64,000 nt of DNA from the NCBI RefSeq assembly GCF_000735585.1, contig NZ_JNNO01000002.1, positions 62,001-126,000 on the forward strand. The letters are read 5' to 3'. The notes under the pieces are model-generated. The model made no database searches, was not told where the DNA came from, and was given only the letters and a program-made list of their open reading frames with translations. Within the stretch, counting starts at the first letter, position 1. Each line of letters begins with the position of its first letter. The position numbers and the translations under genes are program-made. Below, piece by piece: positions 18,096 through 26,396 of this stretch. The stretch is from Devosia sp. LC5 (GTDB taxonomy: Bacteria; Pseudomonadota; Alphaproteobacteria; Rhizobiales; Devosiaceae).

Positions 18096-18950
18096 CTAAC
18101 CAAATACCACGGTCTTCTTGCCATTCAGCATGACGCGGTTTTCCAGGTGCAGTTTGACGGCGCGGGCGAGGACGCGGCTTTCGATGTCGCGGCCGGCGGC
18201 GACCAGGTCGTCGGGGCTCATGGCGTGGGTGACGCGGGCGGTTTCCTGCTCGATGATCGGGCCTTCGTCGAGGTCGGGGGTGACGTAATGGGCGGTGGCG
18301 CCGATGATCTTGACGCCGCGCTCATGGGCCTGGTGATAGGGCTTGGCACCCTTGAAGCTGGGCAGGAACGAGTGATGGATATTGATCACCTGACCGAACA
18401 GGCGCGTGGATAGATTGTCCGACAGCACCTGCATATAGCGGGCGAGGACCACGAGATCGGCGCCCGATTGCTTGATCACGCCGAGCACTTGCTCTTCCTG
18501 TTCCGCCTTGGTCGCGGCGGTGACGGGCAGCAGGTGGAAGGGGATATTTTCCGCCTCGGCCAGCTTCTGCGTCGTGTCGTGATTGGAAACGATGGCCGCG
18601 ACTTCGGCGTCGAGCCAGCCGACCTGGATCTGGTAGAGCAGGTGACGCAGGGTATGATCGAACTTGGAAACCATGATGACGATGCGCTTCTTGCGGGCTT
18701 CGTCGACCAGGGCGGTCTTCATCGAGAAGCGTTCGATGGGGGATTTGAGCGCGCGCTCGATGATCTGGCTGCTGACGCCCTCGGGCGCGGTGAAGGCCAG
18801 GCGCATGAAGAAGCGGTCGGTTTCGCGATCCCAGAACTGGTTGGATTCGGCGATATTGGCACTGAGCGCGGCCAGCTCGGTGGTGACGGCGGCGACGATG
18901 CCGGGGCGATCGGCGCAGGAAAGGGTCAGGACGAAATTGGCCGTGGTCAT
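18096..18950 (-). CDS. purU: Formyltetrahydrofolate deformylase
   Basis: A 284-residue protein with an N-terminal ACT domain (FVLTLSCADRPGIVAAVTTE, residues about 5-80) and a C-terminal formyltransferase-fold catalytic domain (RIVIMVSKFDHTLRHLLY, then INIHHSFLPSFKGAKPY and GATAHYVTPDLDEGPII, containing the catalytic Asn-His-Asp). It hydrolyses 10-formyl-tetrahydrofolate to formate and tetrahydrofolate, balancing one-carbon pools. Length agrees with E. coli PurU (280). A strong terminator at 19014-19044 just upstream separates it from the next minus-strand unit, so it has its own promoter. Confidence 0.95.
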   Translation of the reverse strand: MTTANFVLTLSCADRPGIVAAVTTELAALSANIAESNQFWDRETDRFFMRLAFTAPEGVSSQIIERALKSPIERFSMKTALVDEARKKRIVIMVSKFDHTLRHLLYQIQVGWLDAEVAAIVSNHDTTQKLAEAENIPFHLLPVTAATKAEQEEQVLGVIKQSGADLVVLARYMQVLSDNLSTRLFGQVINIHHSFLPSFKGAKPYHQAHERGVKIIGATAHYVTPDLDEGPIIEQETARVTHAMSPDDLVAAGRDIESRVLARAVKLHLENRVMLNGKKTVVFG

Positions 18951-19013
18951 GGGAGCCTCGAAATTATCTTGCCAGCGGTATCAATGGCTTGGGCCGCTCC
19001 GTCAAGCCGCCAA

Positions 19014-19044
19014 TAAAAAGGGCCGCCCGAAACGGACGGCCCTT
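19014..19044 (-). terminator. Intrinsic terminator of the tiny ORF transcript
   Basis: On the minus strand the stem AAGGGCCGTCCG pairs with CGGGCGGCCCTT (one G-U pair) around a TTT loop and is followed by TTTTATT. It sits 38 bases after the stop of the 24-codon ORF and about 64 bases before the purU start, so it ends that transcript before purU. Confidence 0.88.
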
Positions 19045-19082
19045 CCTGAGTTTATAGGCCTCAAGTGCCTTGAAGGATTGTG

Positions 19083-19157
19083 CTAGCCGAGGCTTACCTC
19101 CGTGGCCTGCACCGAAAATCCAAGACCTGCTTCGAGAACCTTAATCTCAATCGACAC
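19083..19157 (-). CDS. Tiny 24-residue ORF with full anti-Shine-Dalgarno match
   Basis: On the minus strand GTG at 19157 opens 24 codons ending in TAG at 19083. The peptide begins MSIEIKVLEAG and ends SVQATEVSLG, with a single Phe and no Cys, Trp or Tyr. Directly before the GTG lies AAGGAGGTGATCC (19171-19159), an exact 13-base complement of the 16S rRNA 3' end, with AAGGAGG seven bases from the start. An intrinsic terminator follows at 19044-19014. Ribosome site, short frame and terminator make translation likely. I do not recognise the peptide; it could be a RiPP-like precursor, a leader peptide or a small regulatory protein. Too short for common ORF finders. Confidence 0.6.
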   Translation of the reverse strand: MSIEIKVLEAGLGFSVQATEVSLG

Positions 19158-19158
19158 T

Positions 19159-19171
19159 GGATCACCTCCTT
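19159..19171 (-). promoter_or_regulatory. Extended Shine-Dalgarno sequence
   Basis: AAGGAGGTGATCC on the minus strand matches the anti-SD tail of 16S rRNA over 13 bases, much longer than the 4-7 bases seen before the other genes in this window. The core is seven bases from the GTG of the 24-codon ORF. Confidence 0.8.
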
Positions 19172-19222
19172 CACGTTGGTTGAACATGACGCCAGCATGA
19201 CAGATTTTTTCCGGGGCGCAAC

Positions 19223-19253
19223 CCAGCAAAGATCACGATTTTCGTGATGCTGG
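19223..19253 (-). other. Hairpin between membrane protein gene and tiny ORF
   Basis: A dyad of ATCACGA/TCGTGAT with a 3-base loop is extended by CCAGC/GCTGG across a small bulge. It begins two bases after the stop of the 129-residue membrane protein gene on the minus strand. There is no T-run behind it, so it may be a processing or stability element, a weak terminator or an operator for the tiny ORF. Confidence 0.5.
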
Positions 19254-19254
19254 T

Positions 19255-19644
19255 TTAAGACCGGCGGAAGCGGGCAAGGGCCATGCTGGCGCCGAAATAG
19301 ATCATGACGACAAAAATGGTAACGGTGAGCAGGCGGACGACATTGCTGTCGGGCGACCATGAGAACACCGCGATGGCGATCGCCAGCAGCACGCCTTCAA
19401 GAGCCGTGCGCTCTATAAAGCTGGGCGTGAATGGGGTGCGCGAGCGTGTCGGATCAAAGATGGCCGGCAGAAAGATGAAGGCCATGACGATGGGAATGAC
19501 GACCAGAACCTTGAGCACAACCAGCGATGGATGATCGCCGAGAAGCGTACTGCCAATGCCTGCCAGCACAACCAGAAATAGCCCAAATCCGTATTTTCGA
19601 ATGAGATTGTGTTGCCTTACATAGTCTTGCGGCGATTGGGACAT
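19255..19644 (-). CDS. Hypothetical small membrane protein
   Basis: A 129-residue protein of unknown function. The N-terminus (MSQSPQDYVRQHNLIRKYG) is cytoplasmic-like, followed by four predicted hydrophobic segments: FGLFLVVLAGIGSTLLG, LVVLKVLVVIPIVMAFIFL, ALEGVLLAIAIAVFSW and LLTVTIFVVMIYFGASMAL. The end is basic (ARFRRS). The start is well supported by AAGGAGGAGGAC before ATG 19644. It lies just downstream of potI on the same strand (26-base gap), so it may be read from the end of the pot transcript. No family was recognised. Confidence 0.7.
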   Translation of the reverse strand: MSQSPQDYVRQHNLIRKYGFGLFLVVLAGIGSTLLGDHPSLVVLKVLVVIPIVMAFIFLPAIFDPTRSRTPFTPSFIERTALEGVLLAIAIAVFSWSPDSNVVRLLTVTIFVVMIYFGASMALARFRRS

Positions 19645-19670
19645 GTCCTCCTCCTTAACAAGTGGAAGTC

Positions 19671-20480
19671 TCAGGCCCGCGCCTTTTTGGGGTGGGCGCG
19701 CAATTGCAGCAGGGTGGCGGCGAAGACGCCCAGGGCGACGATGCCGATAATGATGGTGGCCAAGGCATTGACGTCGGGCGAGACGCCGAGGCGGACCTTG
19801 GAGAAGATCACCATGGGCAGGGTGGAGGAGCCGGGACCGGAGACGAAGCTGGCAATGACCAGATCGTCCAGCGAGAGGGTGAAGGCGAGCAGCCAGCCCG
19901 AAACCAGAGCCGGGGCGATGATGGGCAGGGTGATGTCGAAGAAGACCCGGACCGGGGTGGCGCCCAGATCCATGGCGGCTTCTTCAAGGCTGAGATCAAA
20001 ATCGGCGAGACGCGACTGCACCACGACGCAGACATAGGCCATGCAGAAGGTGGAATGGGCGATGATGATGGTGACGAGGCCGCGTCCTGCCGGCCAGCCC
20101 AGAGTGCCTTCCATGGCGACGAAGAGCAGCAGGAGCGCCAGGCCCGTGATCACGTCGGGCATGACCAGGGGCGCCGAGACGGTGCCGGCCAGCACGGTGC
20201 GGCCCTTGAAGCGGCGGAACCGGACCAGGGCCACAGCGGCCAGCGTGCCCAGCACCAGGGCGATCGAGGCGCTGAAAAAGGCGATCTGCAGGCTGAGCCA
20301 CGCGGCGCCGAGCATTTGCGGATCGGCAAGCAGCTCACCATACCATTTGGTGGAGAAGCCGCCCCAGACGGTTACGAGCTTGCTTTCGTTGAACGAGAAG
20401 ACGACCAGCGAAATGATGGGCGCATAGAGGAAGGCAAAGCCGAGCGTTGCCGTGATGGGCAGGAACCAGCCGCGGCGCAT
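19671..20480 (-). CDS. potI: Putrescine/spermidine ABC transporter permease PotI-type
   Basis: A 269-residue inner-membrane permease with six helices. It has the BPD_transp_1 coupling motif EEAAMDLGATPVRVFFDITLP (EAA loop) and the PotC/PotI-typical SFNESKLVTVWGGFSTKWY N-terminal periplasmic segment. With PotH it forms the channel of the polyamine importer energised by PotG. The start abuts the potH stop (20481) with no gap, indicating coupled translation. PotI rather than PotC is inferred from the four-gene order shared with the E. coli potFGHI operon. Confidence 0.9.
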   Translation of the reverse strand: MRRGWFLPITATLGFAFLYAPIISLVVFSFNESKLVTVWGGFSTKWYGELLADPQMLGAAWLSLQIAFFSASIALVLGTLAAVALVRFRRFKGRTVLAGTVSAPLVMPDVITGLALLLLFVAMEGTLGWPAGRGLVTIIIAHSTFCMAYVCVVVQSRLADFDLSLEEAAMDLGATPVRVFFDITLPIIAPALVSGWLLAFTLSLDDLVIASFVSGPGSSTLPMVIFSKVRLGVSPDVNALATIIIGIVALGVFAATLLQLRAHPKKARA

Positions 20481-21443
20481 CTACGTGTTCCTCTCATTGT
20501 CTTGCACCGCATCCTGCGCCTTTTGCAGCAGCATGATGGGGATAACGACCACGACCAGCATGGCGATGGCGACGGCTGCCGCGCGGGGCCAATTGGTATT
20601 GGCGAAGAACTCGTCCCACAGCACCCGGCCGATCATCAACGTGCTGGGTCCGCCCAATAGCGAGGGGATGACGAATTCGCCGATGGCGGGGATGAAGACC
20701 AGCATGGAGCCGGCAATGATGCCGGGCATGGATAGGGGCAGGGTGATGGACAGGAAGGTGCGGACAGGCCGCGCGCCCAGATCGGCCGAAGCCTCAAGCA
20801 AGGCGCCGTCGAGCTTCACCAGATTGGTATAGAGTGGCAGGATCATGAAGGGCAGGTAAGTGTAGACGATGCCGACATAGACGGCGAAATCGGTCTGCAT
20901 CATCACCACAGGCGGAATGCCGAACAGGCCCAGGAAATTGTTGATCACGCCATTGCCGCGCATGAAGCCGGTCAGCGCATAGACCCGCAGCAGGAACGAG
21001 GTCCAGAACGGCAGGATGACCAGCATGAGCAGGATATTGCGCCACCGGTCGGGCGCGCGGGCAATGGCATAGGCCATGGGGTAGCCGATCAGGAGGGCGA
21101 TCACGGTCGAGATGAAGGCGATCTTGATCGAGCTGAGATAGGCCGCGACATAGAGATTGTCGGTGAAGAGGCGCAGGTAATTGGAGAGGTGCAGGGTGAG
21201 CTGCACCGTGCCTTCGTCGGTGGTGAGCAGGGGCGTATAGGGCGGCCGGCCGAATTGCTTGACCGACAGGGAAATGCCGAACACGACCAGCAGCGGCACG
21301 AGGAAGAACACGGTGAGCCAGATGGCGGGCGCGGCAATGACCAGCGCCCGGCCGGACAGGCCAATGGCTTTGAGGCCGCGTTCAAACAGCGTCCAGGGCC
21401 GGCGGTGCGGTGGCGGGGGGGAATCGGTGTCGAAGCTAGACAT
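20481..21443 (-). CDS. potH: Putrescine/spermidine ABC transporter permease PotH-type
   Basis: A 320-residue permease with a proline-rich cytoplasmic N-terminus (TDSPPPPHRRPWTLF), six helices and the EAA loop LLEASADLGARPVRTFLSITLP. The segment AIGEFVIPSLLGGPSTLMIG is typical of PotB/PotH. ATG 21443 has GAGGAG seven bases upstream, so the frame extension to 21461 is not used. The 168-base gap to potG is filled almost completely by a family B palindromic repeat, which may lower expression of the permeases relative to potG. Confidence 0.9.
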   Translation of the reverse strand: MSSFDTDSPPPPHRRPWTLFERGLKAIGLSGRALVIAAPAIWLTVFFLVPLLVVFGISLSVKQFGRPPYTPLLTTDEGTVQLTLHLSNYLRLFTDNLYVAAYLSSIKIAFISTVIALLIGYPMAYAIARAPDRWRNILLMLVILPFWTSFLLRVYALTGFMRGNGVINNFLGLFGIPPVVMMQTDFAVYVGIVYTYLPFMILPLYTNLVKLDGALLEASADLGARPVRTFLSITLPLSMPGIIAGSMLVFIPAIGEFVIPSLLGGPSTLMIGRVLWDEFFANTNWPRAAAVAIAMLVVVVIPIMLLQKAQDAVQDNERNT

Positions 21444-21455
21444 GGGTGTGCTCCT

Positions 21456-21589
21456 CTTCACCTCTCCCCCAGAGGGAGAGGTCGACCGCCTTTGGTCGGG
21501 TGAGGGGGCCTTTTCCTGACCCGGTGCGGGGGGAAGGCCCCCTCACCCGGCGCTGCACGCCGACCTCTCCCCCGAAGGAAGAGGTGAAG
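21456..21589. repeat. Palindromic repeat family B, copy 2, inside the pot operon
   Basis: A 134-base inverted repeat between potG and potH. The outer arms read CTTCACCTCTCCCCC... and its near complement ending GAAGAGGTGAAG. The inner arms are GGGTGAGGGGGCCTT facing AAGGCCCCCTCACCC. The design matches copy 1 at 17888 (GGGTGAGGGG inner arm, CCTCTCCCC outer arm). Confidence 0.9.
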
Positions 21590-21611
21590 GAAGCCGCCTT
21601 TGCTGCGCTGC

Positions 21612-22760
21612 TCATACCGTCAGCACCGAGCCGGAGCTGTCGCCCCAGGTGAGGTAGACGTTTTCGTCCCAGGTGATGGAATCGGGATTGCCGCGGACGG
21701 TATTGGTCTGGGTGACGCGCAGGCGTTTGCCGCTTTCGAGCAGGATTTGATAGACGCTCATATCGCCCAGATAGCCGATTTCCTCGACCATGCCCTTGGT
21801 GACATTGGCGTCGAATGGCGCGTCGGGTCTGTCGCGGCTCAGGTGGACCTTTTCGGGGCGGATGGCCCACCACAGGATCTGGTCGGGGGCACAATCGACA
21901 CCGTGCCCGACATAGATGTCGCAGCCCAGTTCGGCCGAACGGATGCGGACATGGCCGGGCTCGTCCTCGGTGACGACGCCTTCGACCATATTGACCGAGC
22001 CGATAAAGCCGGCGACGAATTTGGAATTGGGGAATTCATAGATGTCGGTGGGTTCGCCAATCATGGCGATTTCCCCGGAGTTCATCACCCCGATGCGGGT
22101 GGCCAGACTCATCGCCTCTTCCTGATCGTGGGTGACCACGATGAAGGTGACGCCGAGCGTTTCCTGGATCTTGACCAGTTCGAACTGGGTTTCCTCGCGC
22201 AGCTTCTTGTCGAGCGCGCCGAGGGGTTCGTCGAGCAGCAGCAGTTTTGGTCTTTTGGCGAGGGCGCGGGCCAGGGCGACGCGCTGGCGCTGGCCGCCCG
22301 AAAGCTGGTGCGGCTTGCGCTTGCCGTAATCCTGCAGTTTGACCAGGCTCAGCAGTTCTGCGACGCGGCCGGCGATTTCGGTGGGCGGCAGGTGATCGCG
22401 CTTGAGGCCATAGGCAATGTTCTGCTCGACATTCATATGCGGGAACAAGGCATAGGACTGGAACATCATATTGATGGGGCGGTTATAGGGGGCAACGCCC
22501 GTCATGTCCTGGCCGTCGATTTCGATGCTGCCCGAAGTGGGTTCCTCGAAGCCGGCCAGCATGCGCAGCAGGGTGGATTTGCCTGAGCCCGAGCCGCCCA
22601 GCAGGCAGAACAGTTCGGATTTGTAGATGTCGAGCGAGACGTCGTTGACGGCGGCGACGTCACCGAATTTCTTGGTGACGTTCTTGATGCGCACGAAGGG
22701 TTTTGCGCCGGGGTCGCGCCACGGACGCGTATCGATAGCCAATTGGGGCTTTTTAGCCAT
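21612..22760 (-). CDS. potG: Putrescine/spermidine ABC transporter ATPase PotG-type
   Basis: A 382-residue ABC ATPase. Walker A is [15 protein letters not shown], the Q-loop lies in [22 protein letters not shown], the signature is [19 protein letters not shown], Walker [18 protein letters not shown] and the H-loop [13 protein letters not shown]. The C-terminal third (after about residue 260) is the TOBE regulatory domain. It energises polyamine uptake from the cytoplasmic side. ATG 22760 follows AGGGACC and skips a five-residue frame extension. A family A repeat lies upstream between it and potF. Confidence 0.92.
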   Translation of the reverse strand: MAKKPQLAIDTRPWRDPGAKPFVRIKNVTKKFGDVAAVNDVSLDIYKSELFCLLGGSGSGKSTLLRMLAGFEEPTSGSIEIDGQDMTGVAPYNRPINMMFQSYALFPHMNVEQNIAYGLKRDHLPPTEIAGRVAELLSLVKLQDYGKRKPHQLSGGQRQRVALARALAKRPKLLLLDEPLGALDKKLREETQFELVKIQETLGVTFIVVTHDQEEAMSLATRIGVMNSGEIAMIGEPTDIYEFPNSKFVAGFIGSVNMVEGVVTEDEPGHVRIRSAELGCDIYVGHGVDCAPDQILWWAIRPEKVHLSRDRPDAPFDANVTKGMVEEIGYLGDMSVYQILLESGKRLRVTQTNTVRGNPDSITWDENVYLTWGDSSGSVLTV

Positions 22761-22781
22761 GTCGGTCCCTAGCAATCCTGT

Positions 22782-22874
22782 CAGCAGACCTCATCCTGAG
22801 CCCGTCGAAGGACGAGGTCGTGACTGGATACTGCCCGCCCTCGTGGTTCGACAGGCTCACCATGAGGGCTGCTG
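22782..22874. repeat. Palindromic repeat family A, copy 2, inside the pot operon
   Basis: A 93-base inverted repeat between potF and potG. The ends are CAGCAGACCTCA and TGAGGGCTGCTG (one mismatch). The left arm starts CCTCATCCTGAGCCC and ends GAAGGACGAGG; the right arm starts CCTCGTGGTTCGAC and ends CACCATGAGG. Same orientation as copies 1 and 4. Confidence 0.9.
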
Positions 22875-22918
22875 GTGGGTCAAAGATGGAAGGGGCGGCT
22901 GGTGCCGCCCCTGTTGTG

Positions 22919-24010
22919 TTACTGGCCGGTTTTGATGCGGGTCCAGGTGCGGGTCAAGACCTCTTCGAATTCGGGGCTATGGGCCTTCATTACGAAGGCC
23001 TTGGCGATGGTTTCGGCGGGCGGGTAGATGCCCGGATTGGACTTGACCTCTTCGTCAACGAACTCGGTCGCCGGCAGGTTGGGGTTGGCATAGAAGACGT
23101 AATTGGTGATGGCCGCCACGACCTCGGGTTCGAGGATATAGTTGATGAACTTGTGGGCGTTTTCCGGGTGCGGCGCATCCACCGGGATGGCCAGGAAATC
23201 GAACAGCGTCGCGGCGCCTTCCTTGGGGATGACATACTGGATTTCCACCGGGGTCGCGGCGGCGGCGCCGGCATCGGCGGCGATGAAGATATCGCCCGAA
23301 TAGCCCAGGGCCACACAGGTTTCGCCATTGCCCAGATCGTCGATATACTGGGAAGAGTGGAAGTAGCGGATAAAGGGCTTGATCGAGGTCAGCAGCGCTT
23401 CGGCCTTGGCAAGGTCCTCTTCGCTTTCCGAGTTCGCGTCGAGACCCAGATAGTTGAGCGCGATGCCGGTGACTTCCGACGGGCTGTCGAGCAGGCTGAT
23501 GCCGCAGGCGGCGAGCTTTTCGGCATATTCGGGCTTGAAGATCAGGTCCCAGCTATCGGTCGGCGCGTCGGCGCCGAGAATTTCGCTCACCTTGGCGACA
23601 TTGTAGCCATAGCCGATCGTGTTGATCATATAGGGCACGCCATGGGCGTTATCGGGGTCCTGGCTGGCGGCGGTCGCCATCACCGCGGGGTCGAGATTGC
23701 CAAGATTGGTGAGCTTGGACCTGTCGAGCGGCAGGATCAGGCCGGCCTGGATCTGGCGCTCGAGGAAATTGCCCGAGGGCACCACGATGTCATAGCCGGA
23801 ATTGCCGGCCAGGAGCTTTGCATCGACGATCTCGTTATTGTCGTAGACGTCGTAATTCACCTTGATGCCGGCTTCGGCCTCGAAATTGGCGATCGTGTCT
23901 TCGGCGATATAGTCGGACCAGTTGTAGACGTTGAGAACGGCTTCTTCCTGGGCCAGGGCGGGGGACGCCACCATGAGTGCCCCCAAGGCAAGTGCAAGCG
24001 TCTTGTTCAT
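22919..24010 (-). CDS. potF: Putrescine/spermidine-binding periplasmic protein PotF-type
   Basis: A 363-residue periplasmic binding protein. It has a signal peptide (MNKTLALALGALMVASPALAQ, cleavage after ALA) and then the polyamine-binder hallmark NVYNWSDYIAEDTIANFEAEAG. GYDIVVPSGNFLERQIQAG and the C-terminal NYVFYANPNLPATEF are also family-typical. It captures putrescine or spermidine and delivers it to PotGHI. ATG 24010 follows GGAGCTCG; the upstream frame extension is noncoding. The gene order potF, G, H, I is that of the E. coli putrescine operon. It is the first gene of the unit and is divergent from psuG. Confidence 0.92.
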   Translation of the reverse strand: MNKTLALALGALMVASPALAQEEAVLNVYNWSDYIAEDTIANFEAEAGIKVNYDVYDNNEIVDAKLLAGNSGYDIVVPSGNFLERQIQAGLILPLDRSKLTNLGNLDPAVMATAASQDPDNAHGVPYMINTIGYGYNVAKVSEILGADAPTDSWDLIFKPEYAEKLAACGISLLDSPSEVTGIALNYLGLDANSESEEDLAKAEALLTSIKPFIRYFHSSQYIDDLGNGETCVALGYSGDIFIAADAGAAAATPVEIQYVIPKEGAATLFDFLAIPVDAPHPENAHKFINYILEPEVVAAITNYVFYANPNLPATEFVDEEVKSNPGIYPPAETIAKAFVMKAHSPEFEEVLTRTWTRIKTGQ

Positions 24011-24473
24011 CTGCGGCGAGCTCCTGTTTTTGGTTTTTTGGTCTGTTTTGATCTTGCCTGGCCGAGGCGCGGCAATCTGTTCTTGGCGTTGCGCGTGACC
24101 GCGAATGGTCCCGCGGGGTATCAGCTGCGCGGGCTCATCTGGGAGACCCCGATGCGCAAACGGAAAGTGGAACCGGATGTATGCGGAAAGAGCGCTCGGA
24201 AGCGCTGGCGGACTTCGCTCTGCTGGGCCCGGAGCGGGGCGCGTATCGATCGGCGCCGGCGGCGCAATCAACAATGATCGTCTGCAGCGAAGTGCCCTTT
24301 CCCGCTGGATTTATGAGGGCAACCTAGAGCCAAATTAAAAGGGCGACAAGCGGTTTTGCCCCCTCTTTCCGCGTTGTTTTGCCGGGGGTTGACGCCCTGG
24401 CGCCTGGCAGCGCACAACCCCGGTCAACAGGCGCCCGCAGGCGGCGCAGATCGATGCATTACGGAGGCCGCTC
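24011..24473. other. 463-base divergent intergenic region potF/psuG
   Basis: This long gap must contain the promoters of the pot operon (leftward) and of psuG (rightward). I see no tRNA, no convincing ORF and no strong hairpin. AT-rich patches occur near 24320-24345 (CCAAATTAAAAGGG) and beside potF (T-rich at 24027-24055). psuG is preceded by ACGGAGGCC as ribosome site. No operator could be assigned. Confidence 0.5.
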
Positions 24474-25421
24474 ATGAGCGCCAAGGCTTATCTTTCCATC
24501 AGTCCCGAAGTGAAGGCCGCGCTCAAGGCCGGCAAGGCCGTGGTGGCGCTGGAATCCACCATTATCACCCATGGCATGCCCTATCCGCAGAACCTGGAAA
24601 TGGCGCGGAATGTGGAGGCGGTGGTGCGGGCGCATGGCGCGGTGCCGGCCACGATCGCCATCATGGATGGACGGTTCTGCGTGGGTGTTTCGGGAGAAGA
24701 CCTGGAGCGGCTGGCGCTGGAAGGCGGCAAGGCTGCCAAAGCAAGCCGGCGCGATGTGTCTTCGCTATTGGTCAAGGGCGCTATCGCCGGCACGACCGTT
24801 GCCACCACGATGCAGATTGCGGCGCTGGCGGGGGTACATGTGTTTGCCACGGGCGGCATTGGCGGGGTGCATCGCGGGGCCGAGGACACGTTCGATATTT
24901 CGGCCGACCTTGAGGAACTCAGCCGCACGCCGGTGGCGGTGATCTGCGCTGGGGCCAAGTCGATCCTGGATATCGCCAAGACGCTCGAAGTGCTCGAGAC
25001 CAATGGCGTGCCGGTGATCGGCTATGGCACCGATGAATTCCCCGCCTTCTGGGCGCGCAAGAGCGGGCACAAGGTCGATCACCGTTTCGACAATGCCGGG
25101 GATATTGCCAAGGTGGTGGGTATGCAGGCCGATCTGGGCATGGGCGGCGTATTGATCGCCAATCCGATCCCCGAAGCGGACGAGCTGGATGCAGCCTCCA
25201 TTGAGGCGCGGATCGCCGAGGCAATCCGGGCAGCGGAGGCCGAAGGCGTGAGCCGCAAGGAATTGACGCCATTCCTGCTCAAGCGGATTTTCGAATTGAC
25301 CGAGGGCAAGTCGCTGGTGGCCAATATCGCGCTGGTCGAGAACAATGCCAAGGTCGCCGCGCAGATCGCGGTGGCGCTGGCGGCGCGTGAAGTGCCGCAG
25401 CCGGGCCTACGCCGCGCATGA
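24474..25421 (+). CDS. psuG: Pseudouridine-5'-phosphate glycosidase
   Basis: A 315-residue protein of the IndA/PsuG family. It shows VVALESTIITHGMPYPQNLEMA near residue 25, then DGRFCVGVSGEDLERLA, the active-site region RRDVSSLLVKGAIAGTTVA, ATGGIGGVHRGAEDTFDIS and the C-terminal LVANIALVENNAKVAAQIA. It splits pseudouridine 5'-phosphate into uracil and ribose 5-phosphate, allowing recycling of modified RNA nucleosides. ATG 24474 has ACGGAGG upstream. The stop overlaps psuK by four bases, giving the classic two-gene pseudouridine catabolic operon. Confidence 0.95.
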   Translation: MSAKAYLSISPEVKAALKAGKAVVALESTIITHGMPYPQNLEMARNVEAVVRAHGAVPATIAIMDGRFCVGVSGEDLERLALEGGKAAKASRRDVSSLLVKGAIAGTTVATTMQIAALAGVHVFATGGIGGVHRGAEDTFDISADLEELSRTPVAVICAGAKSILDIAKTLEVLETNGVPVIGYGTDEFPAFWARKSGHKVDHRFDNAGDIAKVVGMQADLGMGGVLIANPIPEADELDAASIEARIAEAIRAAEAEGVSRKELTPFLLKRIFELTEGKSLVANIALVENNAKVAAQIAVALAAREVPQPGLRRA

Positions 25422-26302
25422 GTGCAAAAGTCCTCGTCGTCGGGGATGTGATGACCGATATCATCGTGGTGCCCGAGGGCCCGATCGTCAAAGGATCGGA
25501 CCGGCGGGCGCAGGTGCGTCACCGACCTGGCGGGTCGGGCGCCAATCAGGCGGTGTGGCTGGGCGCCATGGGTGCCGATGTGGCGTTCGCCGCGCGGGTG
25601 GGTGCCGACGATCTTGCCCGGCTTGAGGATTATTTCCGCGGTCGGGGCGTTGTGCCCATGCTGGCGGCGGATGCCGATCTGCCCTCGGGCGTATTGGTGA
25701 CCATGGTCGATCCGGATGGGGAGCGCAGTTTCCTTACCGACCGGGGGGCCAATCTCAATCTCTCCTCCGACGATCTGCCGGCCACGCTGCTCGATGGCGT
25801 CGGCATGGTCATGGTGTCGGGCTACAGCTTTTTTGCCGAGCGGCCGCGGCTGGCGGTGCAGGGTCTGTTGGCAGAGGCCAAGGCGCGGGGGATTGCAGTG
25901 GCGATCGATCCGGCGTCGGAGGGGTTTCTGGCCGAGGTGGGCGTCGAGCGGTTTATCGAATGGACCTCTGGCGCTGATTGGCTATTTGCCAATGAGGATG
26001 AGGCCGCGGCGCTGTGCGGGTCGAGAGGGTTCGAAGCCTGTGTAGTAGCGCTGGGCGCGCATTACCAGCGGGTGGTGCTCAAACGCGGGCGGCACGGGGC
26101 GGCTTTGGGCGGGCGCAATGGGGTGGAGCTGACGCTGCCGGCGCAGGTGGTCGAGATGGTGGATTCGACGGGGGCGGGGGATGCCTTTGCGGCCGGGTTC
26201 GTCGCGGCGCTAATGGCCGGAGATGACATGGCCGAAGCGATGGGCAAGGCTATCGCGGCGGGGGCAAAAGCGGGGCAGTCGATTGGGGGCCAGCCCAGCT
26301 GA
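25418..26302 (+). CDS. psuK: PfkB-family kinase, probable pseudouridine kinase
   Basis: A 294-residue ribokinase-fold enzyme. The N-terminus (VLVVGDVMTDIIVV), the substrate glycine pair in RPGGSGANQAVWLGAMGA and the C-terminal PfkB signature DSTGAGDAFAAGFVAALM with the catalytic Asp are all present. In this position, overlapping psuG by ATGA, it is expected to phosphorylate pseudouridine to the 5'-phosphate used by PsuG. The family cannot be told from other sugar kinases by motif alone, so the assignment rests on the operon. No dedicated nucleoside transporter lies adjacent. Confidence 0.88.
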   Translation: MSAKVLVVGDVMTDIIVVPEGPIVKGSDRRAQVRHRPGGSGANQAVWLGAMGADVAFAARVGADDLARLEDYFRGRGVVPMLAADADLPSGVLVTMVDPDGERSFLTDRGANLNLSSDDLPATLLDGVGMVMVSGYSFFAERPRLAVQGLLAEAKARGIAVAIDPASEGFLAEVGVERFIEWTSGADWLFANEDEAAALCGSRGFEACVVALGAHYQRVVLKRGRHGAALGGRNGVELTLPAQVVEMVDSTGAGDAFAAGFVAALMAGDDMAEAMGKAIAAGAKAGQSIGGQPS

Positions 26303-26396
26303 GAAGCCGCCTTGTTTGAGTCGCAATCGGCATGGCAAAACTGTGCATGAGCGCGCCGGGAGCGGCGGCTTGAGGGAATTGAGGAGCTTGAATTTG

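Noticed and set aside
19083..19157. Tiny ORF as a PQQ precursor (PqqA)
   Set aside because: The peptide lacks the Glu-x3-Tyr core of PqqA, and no pqqBCDE genes are near.
19159..19171. The plus strand GGATCACCTCCTT equals the 3' end of 16S rRNA
   Set aside because: Bases before it do not match the rest of the 16S end, so it is not an rRNA fragment. It is explained as the complement of an extended Shine-Dalgarno on the minus strand.
19094..19360. An 88-codon minus-strand frame covering the tiny ORF
   Set aside because: It is Arg/Cys/His-rich with no ribosome site and overlaps the end of the membrane protein gene. The 24-codon frame has far better start and stop context.
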